Shown here: positions 40,601 through 51,530 of the stretch, piece by piece
Layout: the number at the start of each line of letters is the position of its first letter
Position numbering within the stretch: position 1 is the first letter of the stretch
Assembly (NCBI GenBank): GCA_036971475.1
Contig: JBAIZL010000001.1
Coordinates: forward strand, 146,318,544-146,382,543
DNA: 64,000 nt
Source of the DNA: Prosapia bicincta
Lineage: Eukaryota; Arthropoda; Insecta; Hemiptera; Cercopidae
Direction: 5' to 3'
The notes under the pieces: generated by a model
What the model was told of the DNA's origin: nothing
The model's input: the letters and a program-made list of their open reading frames with translations, nothing else
Databases searched by the model: none
Made by a program: the position numbers and the translations under genes

Positions 40601-43543
40601 TCTGAAGATTGTGCCTGTCTTCCATTCGGTAGAATTAGTTTCTCTGAAGATTGTGACTGTCTTCCATTCGGTAGAATTGGTTGCACTGAGGATTGTGCCT
40701 GTCTTCCATTCGGTAGAATTAGTTTCTCTGAAGATTGTGACTGTCTTCCATTCGGTAGAATTAGTTTCTCTGAAGATTGTGACTGTCTTCCATTCGGTAG
40801 AATTAGTTTCTCTGAAGATTGTGACTGTCTTCCATTCGGTAGAATTAGTTTCTCTGAAGATTGTGACTGTCTTCCATTCGGTAGAATAAGTTTCTCTGAA
40901 GATTGTGACTGTCTTCCATTCGGTAGAATTAGTTTCTCTGAAGATTGTGACTGTCTTCCATTCGGTAGAATTAGTTTCTCTGAAGATTGTGACTGTCTTC
41001 CATTCGGTAGAATTGGTTGCACTGAGGATTGTGCCTGTCTTCCTTTCGGTAGAATTGGTTGCTCTGAAGATTGTGCCTGTCTTCCATTCGGTAGAATTAG
41101 TTTCTCTGAAGATTGTGCCTGTCTTCCTTTCGGTAGAATTGGTTGCTCTGAAGATTGTGACTGTCTTCCATTCGGTAGAATTAGTTTCTCTGAAGATTGT
41201 GACTGTCTTCCATTCGGTAGAATTAGTTTCTCTGAAGATTGTGACTGTCTTCCATTCGGTAGAATTAGTTTCTCTGAAGATTGTGACTGTCTTCCACTCG
41301 GTAGAATTAGTTTCTCTGAAGATTGTGACTGTCTTCCATTCGGTAGAATTAGTTTCTCTGAAGATTGTGACTGTCTTCCATTCGGTAGAATTAGTTTCTC
41401 TGAAGATTGTGACTGTCTTCCATTCGGTAGAATTGGTTTCTCTGAAGATTGTGACTGTCTTCCATTCGGTAGAATTGGTTGCACTGAGGATTGTGCCTGT
41501 CTTCCTTTCGGTAGAATTGGTTGCTCTGAAGATTGTGCCTGTCTTCCATTCGGTAGAATTGGTTGCACTGAGGATTGTGCCTGTCTTCCTTTCGGTAGAA
41601 TTGGTTGCACTGAGGATTGTGCCTGTCTTCCTATCGGTAGAATTGGTTGCTCTGAAGATTGTGCCTGTCTTCCATTCGGTAGAATTAGTTGCTCTGAAGA
41701 TTGTGCCTGTCTTCCATTCGGTAGAATTGGTTGCTCTGAGGATTGTGCGTGTTTTCCAATCGGTAGAATTGGTTGCTCTGAGGATTGTGCGTGTCTTCCA
41801 TTCGGTAGAATTGGTTGCTCTGAGGATTGTGCGTGTCTTTCATTTGGTAGAATTGGTTGCTCTGAGGATTGTGCGTGTCTTTCATTTGGTAGAATTGGTT
41901 GCTCTGAGGATTGTGCATGTCTTCCATTCGGTAGAATTGGTTGCTCTGAGGATTGTGCGTGTCTTTCATTTGGTAGAATTGGTTGCTCTGAGGATTGTGC
42001 GTGTCTTTCATTTGGTAGAATTGGTTGTTCTGGGGATTGTGCGTGTCTTCCAATCGGTAGAATTGGTTGCTCTGAGGATTCTGCGTGTTTTTCAATCGGT
42101 AGAATTGGTGGCTCTGAGGATTGTGCGTGTCTTCCTTTCGGTAGAATTGGTTGCTCTGAGGATTGTGCGTGTCTTCCAATCGGTAGAATTGGTTGCTCTG
42201 AGGATTCTGCGTGTTTTTCAATCGGTAGAATTGGTGGCTCTGAGGATTGTGCGTGTCTTCCATTCGGTAGAATTTGTTGCTCTGAAGATTGTGCCTGTCT
42301 TCCATTCGGTAGAATTAGTTTCTCTGAAGATTGTGACTGTCTTCCATTCGGTAGAATTGGTTGCACTGAGGATTGTGCCTGTCTTCCATTCGGTAGAATT
42401 AGTTTCTCTGAAGATTGTGACTGTCTTCCATTCGGTAGAATTAGTTTCTCTGAAGATTGTGACTGTCTTCCATTCGGTAGAATTAGTTTCTCTGAAGATT
42501 GTGACTGTCTTCCATTCGGTAGAATTAGTTTCTCTGAAGATTGTGACTGTCTTCCATTCGGTAGAATAAGTTTCTCTGAAGATTGTGACTGTCTTCCATT
42601 CGGTAGAATTAGTTTCTCTGAAGATTGTGACTGTCTTCCATTCGGTAGAATTAGTTTCTCTGAAGATTGTGACTGTCTTCCATTCGGTAGAATTGGTTGC
42701 ACTGAGGATTGTGCCTGTCTTCCTTTCGGTAGAATTGGTTGCTCTGAAGATTGTGCCTGTCTTCCATTCGGTAGAATTAGTTTCTCTGAAGATTGTGCCT
42801 GTCTTCCTTTCGGTAGAATTGGTTGCTCTGAAGATTGTGACTGTCTTCCATTCGGTAGAATTAGTTTCTCTGAAGATTGTGACTGTCTTCCATTCGGTAG
42901 AATTAGTTTCTCTGAAGATTGTGACTGTCTTCCATTCGGTAGAATTAGTTTCTCTGAAGATTGTGACTGTCTTCCATTCGGTAGAATTAGTTTCTCTGAA
43001 GATTGTGACTGTCTTCCATTCGGTAGAATTAGTTTCTCTGAAGATTGTGACTGTCTTCCATTCGGTAGAATTAGTTTCTCTGAAGATTGTGACTGTCTTC
43101 CATTCGGTAGAATTAGTTTCTCTGAAGATTGTGACTGTCTTCCATTCGGTAGAATTAGTTTCTCTGAAGATTGTGACTGTCTTCCATTCGGTAGAATTAG
43201 TTTCTCTGAAGATTGTGACTGTCTTCCATTCGGTAGAATTAGTTTCTCTGAAGATTGTGACTGTCTTCCATTCGGTAGAATTAGTTTCTCTGAAGATTGT
43301 GACTGTCTTCCATTCGGTAGAATTGGTTTCTCTGAAGATTGTGACTGTCTTCCATTCGGTAGAATTGGTTGCACTGAGGATTGTGCCTGTCTTCCTTTCG
43401 GTAGAATTGGTTGCTCTGAAGATTGTGCCTGTCTTCCATTCGGTAGAATTAGTTGCTCTGAAGATTGTGCCTGTCTTCCATTCGGTAGAATTGGTTGCTC
43501 TGAGGATTGTGCGTGTTTTCCAATCGGTAGAATTGGTTGCTCT
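31697..43543. repeat. 42-bp satellite, ~282 units, with higher-order repeats
   Basis: The unit runs GGTAGAATTAGTTTCTCTGA, AGATTGTGACTGTCTTCCAT, TC. Because 42 is 14 codons and the unit lacks stops in at least four frames, frames of up to 1530 codons (+, VSLKIVTVFHSVEL) and 1511 codons (-, ILPNGRQSQSSEKL) appear. Several frames are open at once, variants are mostly amino-acid changing, stops recur (GAATAAG ending at 38201, 39839, 40889 and 42569; TTAGGA near 37243 and 38839) and one base is inserted near 35485, so I do not call a protein gene. Two unit classes dominate: TTTCTCTGAAGATTGTGACT and TTGCTCTGAGGATTGTGCGT. Confidence 0.97.
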
Positions 43544-44008
43544 GGGTCATTACGATTATACCAACCGACCCTGCATAAAACATATTGAAGGAAGCTACCT
43601 GGTTAGAATATGCGCTAATACCATGATACTCTCCTATACTCAAGAGAACATAGCCAGATTGGCTATAGTGGGACCTCACGTTCCAACGCCACCAGTGTGG
43701 CTAAGACGCCTAGCAGAGGTCCAAATTATAAAGGTTTGACCCGCCAACTGTCCCACAAGCCTCCTACGGCTTTGGATCCCCTTCATGTCACACTCCAGAT
43801 CACTTGGTCTTTCGTCACTCACACTGACCAACCATTTATCAGGATATTTCACCGGTTACAGGTAAAATCTACTCATTTCCTTCTCTCTTTGGTAAACGTT
43901 CCTCAGCCACTTCATTAAAACCATTGAACCCAGCTCTAATAACTAACCTTGGCTTATTGTAATCTAACTTCCCAATCAGCTCCTTCCTATACGTTACCAA
44001 AGTATCAA
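43544..44008 (+). other. GC-richer unique segment next to the satellite, unrecognised
   Basis: A sharp boundary after GGTTGCTCTG leads into 465 bp of non-repetitive, GC-richer sequence with frames of 60-70 codons (in phase with the satellite frame to 43739, and 43697-43918). No domain recognised. Ends near the 35-bp direct repeat at 44009. Confidence 0.5.
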
Positions 44009-44043
44009 TATTTATTTTGAACAAGAAACAAAAGGTATTTTAC
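44009..44043. repeat. Right copy of 35-bp repeat flanking the 42-bp array
   Basis: TATTTATTTTGAACAAGAAA and the following 15 bases match 31652-31686 with three differences, same orientation. Confidence 0.75.
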
Positions 44044-45466
44044 GGAATACAAAATAGTTAGAAATTAGTCTTTAATTCAGATGTAAAGGAAAACATGCTT
44101 ACCAATCCCTGACGAACAAACACACTACAGCTTAAATGTGCTCAATTTATTTTACTTTTTCTTTAGTCTTTTTTGTACTTAGCTACAAATACTTTTCAAA
44201 ACAGGTTTCAAAATGACGTCCAACCCATCTTTTAAATTGATTTCTTTTAGTTTAATGTTATTAATTTACATATTTTTAATCAAAAATAACAAATTGTTTT
44301 TCTACTCATATATGATTTGTCATTTTTGTACTGTTTGTACCTAATGTGGGGTTAATATAAACAGTTGTTGTCAAAACGGTGGAAAACATTCAACATTTGT
44401 ATTATGGAAGGAAAAATACTGGGCAACTGGATGCAATAATGGAGTTGATTAAAAAAATCGTTTGAGAATTGAACAATTGAAATATAAAAAAAAACTGGCC
44501 CTTCCAAAGATAGACAAATATAAAAATAAAATAAAAGTCTATACACTCATTTACTTTAAAAACGATCTAAAAACAACAAAATTATCTGTGACTTTATTAT
44601 TAAGTTTGTTGAGACTTTGTTAAAGGTAAAAGCGTAAGTTGTACGGAGATATTTTGCGTTGAAAAACGGGTCGTTTTAAAATTTTATAAACATGATTTAA
44701 AGTATTTATATTCGTAGATATAAAACATATAATAAGTAACCTAAGCCTTTAGTTACACAAAATTAATAATTTCGTACAACAGAGAATTGTATTTTAATAT
44801 TTTGACATAGTTTTTTTATAAAAAAAAGCCTTATTTTTGAAATCATTTTAAAAATTATTTATATATTATTCTCTTTATTCTGTTATATTGATTCATGCAT
44901 GAAATAGCAAGAAATGCATGAGATGATTATGCAAAATTTCAGCTCAATTGAACATGAGGAAAGGGGGACGAAAATCAATGTCATTTGAATTAAATTAGTC
45001 CTAAATTTTATTTTATACATTTCGCACCGTAATTTTAGGATAAAATCATTATATTTTCTTATAGTTGTATTTCCATCGGCAGTACATTTACATACAAAAT
45101 TACAAGATCCTAACTTATAGGTTGATAGAAATATAAGTGGCTAATTTCTCCAGAAATCCACTCTTCCCAGTTAGATGTTCCTCACAAATTAAATAAAAAC
45201 TCATACAAATAACAATTTCACAGTAAAATAAACTCTAATAATTTGTGTCCTATATTCTAGCACGCACATTATTGCACTATCGTAGACTTGAGTAGTCGTA
45301 AGGCATCTTTATTCGTCAAACTTGATATAAAGTTGAATAAAACAATTTTGTACTATAACTAGTTATTTTGTTTGAATAACTTTCACAGTATACTATTTTC
45401 TCTAATTAAAGACCAAGAAGGTTTCTGAAACCTTTCTCAACTCTTTCGATACCCCGCCCCCCCCCA
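44044..45466. other. No gene recognised
   Basis: Strongly AT-rich, without frames or repeats of note. Confidence 0.7.
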
Positions 45467-45875
<409 letters not shown>

Positions 45876-45891
45876 GCGATGGTCTACCTAC

Positions 45892-46031
45892 CCAACCAAC
45901 GCACACAGACTCCTCTTCTTGGCCTGTGTTTTCCTCTGGATCCACAATTACTTTTAGACAGCCGACGCAGGTGAAATTTGAAACAAGCAGATTTGACCCG
46001 AGCCAGATCCTGTACCACTGTTTGACAAATT
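45892..46031 (-). CDS. Candidate internal exon, unrecognised protein
   Basis: On the minus strand an acceptor GTTCTCTCGCAG and donor GTAGGT bound 140 bases that read open from codon phase 2 to a codon boundary: 46 codons with FVKQWYRIWLGS, SNFTCVGCLKVIVDPEE and TGQEEESVCVGW. The composition (Cys pair, a sequon, low simple-sequence content, balanced GC) looks like real protein and stands out from the AT-rich surroundings. I do not recognise the family and see no partner exon. The donor lies 17 bases from the CA repeat. Confidence 0.3.
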
Positions 46032-46959
46032 CTGCGAGAGAACCAGTCACGGGACTTTCATTTTAAATACCTAACTTACTGATACCTAAACGTTTGAGTT
46101 ATCTCGGGGAATATTTTATTTAAAGGCATCACACAGTTAAATGACCACATTTTAGGATTATTTAAGAAATTTGTTTAGTGCAAAATAAATTCAACTCTTA
46201 GTCACAAGTTAGTAAAAACCATAGATTTTTATTTATATATAATAATAACTAGTACAAGAATTTTACTTTTTATTTAATTGTATATTTAAAAAACTTAAAA
46301 ATACAAATTCTCAAAATATACTTCAAAATTTAAAATTCTCAAATTATTGAAAATATTTACTAATAATTTAATGTTAATTAATTTCTACCTGTAATACATT
46401 TAACTACTCAACCTGTAACGATTTATCGTGAGCAAATATATAATAACCTCCAAAGATATAGAATATAGAGCAGACAATATTCGCCTAGACAAGGGGGCTC
46501 CGAATTGCGCCCCACTGGCAAAATCCGGCTAGCAAGTGTCATAACCCGGGCCTCGACCGCTAGTAGCTTATTGTTATTGTGATAGCTTTACTACAAAAAC
46601 CTATAATTATAATAATTTGCTTTTATTTTCTTGCTTCGTAAGGCTTACAGACAAGTATAAAGTGCAGAATATTTAACTTAAGCACTATAACTAACAAGAA
46701 GTTGAAATGTATTGAATTAACATTGTAAATATACATTAACATAATAACATATAAACTACTAATGTGATTTATGTAGTTGGGATTTTGTACTGACTTTGGT
46801 TTGTAGTAAGGATTTACTTGTTGCAATTATTAAGACAGATTTAACGTATTTCTTTAAATAATTTTTAGCTATTTCATTTTGGAGTGCTTTCTCACACAAG
46901 TAAGAAGTAAAGGGCACACGATTAAATCTATTCAAAATATGTAATCTCGCCAGTGGTAG
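46032..46959. other. No gene recognised
   Basis: AT-rich except a GC-rich patch at about 46490-46560, which contains a small GGGGC/GCCCC hairpin. Confidence 0.6.
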
Positions 46960-47480
46960 AAACTAGTTAGACTATATATTTCCGTGTGTCACCACTAGAT
47001 GTCGTGGTGGTAACTCTACAGTATAACACAAAAATGATTGAACTATCGGGTTTTCCAAGCGTAAACTAGTTCAGGGCGTGTACTCGGTGACAAGTCTAGA
47101 TGGTGTTCACTCTTGGAGCTCGCTGAAGTAGTTAGTAAGACCCCAAGGAAAAAACGTTTGAACTCTAATTTTCTAGACCAAGAGAGATTCATCCCCTACA
47201 TCTCCTACCACGAGGTCATCTCCTACGTCGTTACTGATAAGATGATGATGGCCTACAGATTTTATAGAGCCAGCAAAATTATATTTGTTTTGAATGATGA
47301 CTAACATTTACTCTTGCAGGAAATCTGCCGAAGAATATGATGTTGCAAAAGCGCAGCGACTTTATTATAACGACACAATCCTATTAAACACACACAGAGT
47401 GTTTGCAATCTCTCACTCTGTCTGGCATGCCTCAGCATATATTAGAACAAAATCTGGTGCAGTCAATTCTTACTCATAAT
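46960..47480 (+). other. GC-richer block with possible splice acceptor, unrecognised
   Basis: Frames 47113-47304 and 47294-47479 have mixed, protein-like composition. CTAAC and a pyrimidine stretch precede TTGCAG at 47314-47319, a good acceptor; the frame after it reads KSAEEYDVAKAQRLYYND and stops at 47479. No family recognised; it could be a short terminal exon or a transposon piece. Confidence 0.25.
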
Positions 47481-47770
47481 ATCGCAGTATAATAAGGTAG
47501 AAAATATTCTAGATGGTTAAAGGTGTTGCATGAAAATATTATGAAATATTTAAAATGTCTGTGAAACAGGCAGTGATATGAAAACTACAAGCACTTAATC
47601 AAAATCAAGCTTTAGAGAATAAATAATTTTATTATTAATAAAATCAAAGTCACACATATAAATAAAAAGGTTGTTTCGTATTTTTGTTAATTTAATAATT
47701 TTGATCTAAGCCGTGTCAATTAATTCCGTATGAATTCATTTGTTTTGCTTGTATTAAATTCAGTGAAATA
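47481..47770. other. AT-rich left flank of the 70-bp satellite
   Basis: Nothing recognised. Confidence 0.7.
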
Positions 47771-49901
47771 CATCAGGTATTGGCAAATGTCAAAATATGT
47801 CTTTAGCTTTATGGTATATAATATACAGAACTCCATAATACATCAGGTATTGGGAAATGTCGAAACATGCCATTAGCTATATGGTATATAACATACAGAG
47901 CTCCATAATACATCAGGTATTGGGAAATGTCGAAACATGCCATTAGCTTTATGGTATATAATATACAGAGCTCCATAATAAATCAGGTATTGGGAAATGA
48001 CGAAACATGCCATTAGCTTGATGGTATATAACATACAGAGCTCCATAATACATCAGGTATTGGGAAATGTCGAAACATGCCATTAGCTATATGGTATATA
48101 ACATACAGAGCTCCATAATACATCAGGTATTGGGAAATGTCGAAACATGCCATTAGCTTGATGGTATATAACATACAGAGCTCCATAATACATCAGGTAT
48201 TGGGAAATGTCGAAACATGCCATTAGCTATATGGTATATAACATACAGAGCTCCATAATACATCAGGTATTGGGAAATGTCGAAACATGCCATTAACTTT
48301 ATGGTATATAACATACAGAGCTCCATAATACATCAGGTATTGGGAAATGTCGAAACATGCCATTAGCTTTATGGTATATAACATACAGAGCTCCATAATA
48401 CATCAGGTATTGGGAAATGTCGAAACATGCCATTAGCTATATGGTATATAACATACAGAGCTCCATAATACATCAGGTATTGGGAAATGACGAAACATGC
48501 CATTAGCTTGATGGTATATAACATACAGAGCTCCATAATACATCAGGTATTGGGAAATGTCGAAACATGCCATTAGCTATATGGTATATAACATACAGAG
48601 CTCCATAATACATCAGGTATTGGGAAATGTCGAAACATGCCATTAGCTATATGGTATATAACATACAGAGCTCCATAATAAATCAGGTATTGGGAAATGA
48701 CGAAACATGCCATTAGCTTGATGGTATATAACATACAGAGCTCCATAATACATCAGGTATTGGGAAATGTCGAAACATGCCATTAGCTATATGGTATATA
48801 ACATACAGAGCTCCATAATACATCAGGTATTGGGAAATGTCGAAACATGCCATTAGCTATATGGTATATAACATACAGAGCTCCATAATACATCAGGTAT
48901 TGGGAAATGTCGAAACATGCCCTTAGCTTTATGGTATATAACATACAGGGCTCCATAATACATCAGGTATTGGGAAATGTCGAAACATGCCATTAGCTAT
49001 ATGGTATATAACATACAGAGCTCCATAATACATCAGGTATTGGGAAATGTCGAAACATGCCCTTAGCTATATGGTATATAACATACAGAGCTCCATAATA
49101 CATCAGGTATTAGGAAATGTCGAAACATGCCATTAGCTATATGGTATATAACATACAGAGCTCCATAATACATCAGGTATTGGGAAATGTCGAAACATGC
49201 CCTTAGCTTTATGGTATATAACATACAGAGCTCCATAATACATCAGGTATTGGGAAATGTCGAAACATGCCATTAGCTATATGGTATATAACCTACAGAG
49301 CTCCATAATACATCAGGTATTGGGAAATGTCGGAACATGCCATTAGCTATATGGTATATAACATACAGAGCTCCATAATACATCAGGTATTGGGAAATGT
49401 CGAAACATGCCATTAGCTATATGGTATATAACATACAGAGCTCCATAATACATCAGGTATTGGGAAATGTCGAAACATGCCCTTAGCTTTATGGTATATA
49501 ACATACAGGGCTCCATAATACATCAGGTATTGGGAAATGTCGAAACATGCCATTAGCTATATGGTATATAACATACAGAGCTCCATAATACATCAGGTAT
49601 TGTTAAATGTCGAAACATGCCCTTAGCTTTATGGTATATAACATACAGGGCTCCATAATACATCAGGTATTGGGAAATGTCGAAACATGCCAATAGGTTT
49701 ATGGTATATAACATACAGAGCTCCATAATACATCAGGTATTAGGAAATGTCGAAACATGCCATTAGCTATATGGTACATAACATACAGAGCTCCATAATA
49801 CATCAGGTATTGGGAAATGACGAAACATGCCCTTAGCTTTATGGTATATAACATACAGGGCTCCATAATACATCAGGTATTAGGAAATGTCGAAACATGA
49901 A
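47771..49901. repeat. 70-bp satellite, left block (~30 units)
   Basis: The unit starts CATCAGGTATTGGGAAATGT, then CGAAACATGCCATTAGCTAT, ATGGTATATAACATACAGAG, CTCCATAATA. Units differ by a few substitutions, and the period stays at 70 bp throughout. It is interrupted at 49902 by a family C element. Confidence 0.97.
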
Positions 49902-49988
49902 ATTAGCTATAACTGTATGAAGCAACTGTGGCGTAATGTTTATTTTTAAATAAATAAAACCACTAAACCACAAATAACATTTATTTAA

Positions 49989-50031
49989 ACCTTATGTACA
50001 TTTCGATTGCCCAGCAATCATCATCAGAGGT
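49989..50031 (-). ncRNA. Hammerhead-like fold with canonical CUGAUGA box, family C copy 2
   Basis: Minus strand, 43 nt: stem I ACCT (50031-50028), CTGATGA (50027-50021), one extra T, stem II GATTGC/GCAATC with loop TGG, GAAA, stem III ATG/CAT around TA, U-H = TA, closing strand AGGT (49992-49989), all stems fully paired. Every conserved hammerhead core base is present; the only departure is the extra T between box and stem II. Predicted cleavage would be after the A opposite 49993. This is the best copy in the window. Confidence 0.6.
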
Positions 50032-50072
50032 ATTTAAAAAATACAACTGACTGTTAGTTGTATTTTTTAAAT

Positions 50073-50114
50073 ACCTCTGAAGTGATTGCTGGGCAATCGA
50101 AATGTACATAAGGT
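50073..50114 (+). ncRNA. Hammerhead-like fold, family C copy 2, right arm, broken box
   Basis: Same as the left arm but CTGAAG-T lacks one base of the box; stems I (ACCT/AGGT), II and III are intact. Predicted inactive, unless the deletion is compensated by loss of the extra base. Confidence 0.45.
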
Positions 50115-50176
50115 TTAAATAAATGTTATTTGTGGTTTAGAGGTTTTATTTATTTAAAAATACCATTAGCTATAAC

Positions 50177-51530
50177 GTATATAATATACAGAGCTCCATA
50201 ATACATCAGGTATTGGAAAATGTCGAAACATGTCAATAGGTTTATGGTATATAACATACAGAGCTCCATATTATATCATTTTTTGGAAAATGTCGAAATA
50301 TGCCAATAGGTTTATGGTATATAACATACAGAGCTCCATAATACATCAGGTATTGGAGAATGTCGAAATATGTCATTAACTTGATGGTATATAACATACA
50401 GGGCTCCATAATACATCAGGTATTGGCAAATGTTGAAACATGCCATTGGCTTTATGGTATATAACATACGGAGCTCCATAATACATCAGGTTTTGGGAAA
50501 TGTCGAAACATGCCATTAGCTTTATGGTATATAACATACAGAAATACATAATACATCAGGTATTGGCAAATGTTGAAACATGCCATTGGCTTTATGGTAT
50601 ATAACATACGGAGCTCCATAATACATCAGGTATTGGGAAATGTCGAAACATGCCATTAGCTTTATGGTATATAACATACAGAAATACATAATACATCAGG
50701 TTTTGGGAAATGTCGAAACATACCATTAGCTACAAGGTATATAATAAACAAAGCTGTATAATACATCAGGTATTGGGAAATGTCGAAACATGTCATTAGC
50801 TTTATGGTATATAACATACGGAGCTCCATAATACATCAGGTTTTGGGAAATGTCGAAACATGTCATTAGCTTTATGGTATATAACATACGGAGCTCCATA
50901 ATACATCAGGTATTGGGAAATGTCGAAACATGCCATTAGCTTTATGGTATATAACATACAGAGCTCCATAATACATCAGGTATTGGGAAATGTCGAAACA
51001 TGCCATTAGCTTTATGGTATATAACATACAGAGCTCCATAATACATCAGGTATTGGGAAATGTCGAAACATGCCCTTAGCTTTATGGTATATAACATACG
51101 GAGCTCCATAATACATCAGGTTTTGGGAAATGTCGAAACATGCCATTAGCTTTATGGTATATAACATACAGAAATACATAATACATCAGGTTTTGGGAAA
51201 TGTCGAAACATGCCATTAGCTTTATGGTATATAACATACGGAGCTCCATAATACATCAGGTTTTGGGAAATGTCGAAACATGCCATTAGCTTTATGGTAT
51301 ATAACATACAGAAATACATAATACATCAGGTTTTGGGAAATGTCGAAACATACCATTAGCTACAAGGTATATAATAAACAAAGCTGTATAATACATCAGG
51401 TATTGGGAAATGTCGAAACATGTCATTAGCTATAAGTTATATAACATACAGAGCTCCATAATACATTAGGTATTGGGAAATGTCGAAGCATGCCAACCGG
51501 TTTATGGTATATAACATACAGAGCTCCATA
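50177..51530. repeat. 70-bp satellite, right block (~19 units)
   Basis: Same unit, more diverged. Variants with AGAAATACATAATA and with ACATACCATTAGCTACAAGG recur at 50720 and 51350, 630 bp apart (nine units), a higher-order duplication. Confidence 0.96.

Larger units (their letters stand above)
49902..50176. mobile_element. Family C foldback element, copy 2, inserted in the 70-bp satellite
   Basis: ATTAGCTATAAC, part of the satellite unit, is duplicated at 49902-49913 and 50165-50176, flanking a 251-bp insert. Inverted arms are 49941-50048 and 50056-50162. The left tail (GAAGCAACTGTGGCGTAA) matches the tail of copy 1 at 18590-18619, inverted. Size (251 vs 244 bp) and layout agree with copy 1. 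No coding frame. Confidence 0.92.

Noticed and set aside
31734..43374. Giant open frames (up to 1530 codons) in the 42-bp array as repeat-protein genes
   Set aside because: Several frames on both strands are open together, stops and a frameshift recur, variants are mostly amino-acid changing, and there is no start context, signal peptide or non-repeat domain.
31697..43543. CTGAAGA in each 42-bp unit as a ribozyme box
   Set aside because: No GAAA with a closing stem II and no stem I/III arrangement; only a 5-bp GAAGA/TCTTC hairpin per unit.
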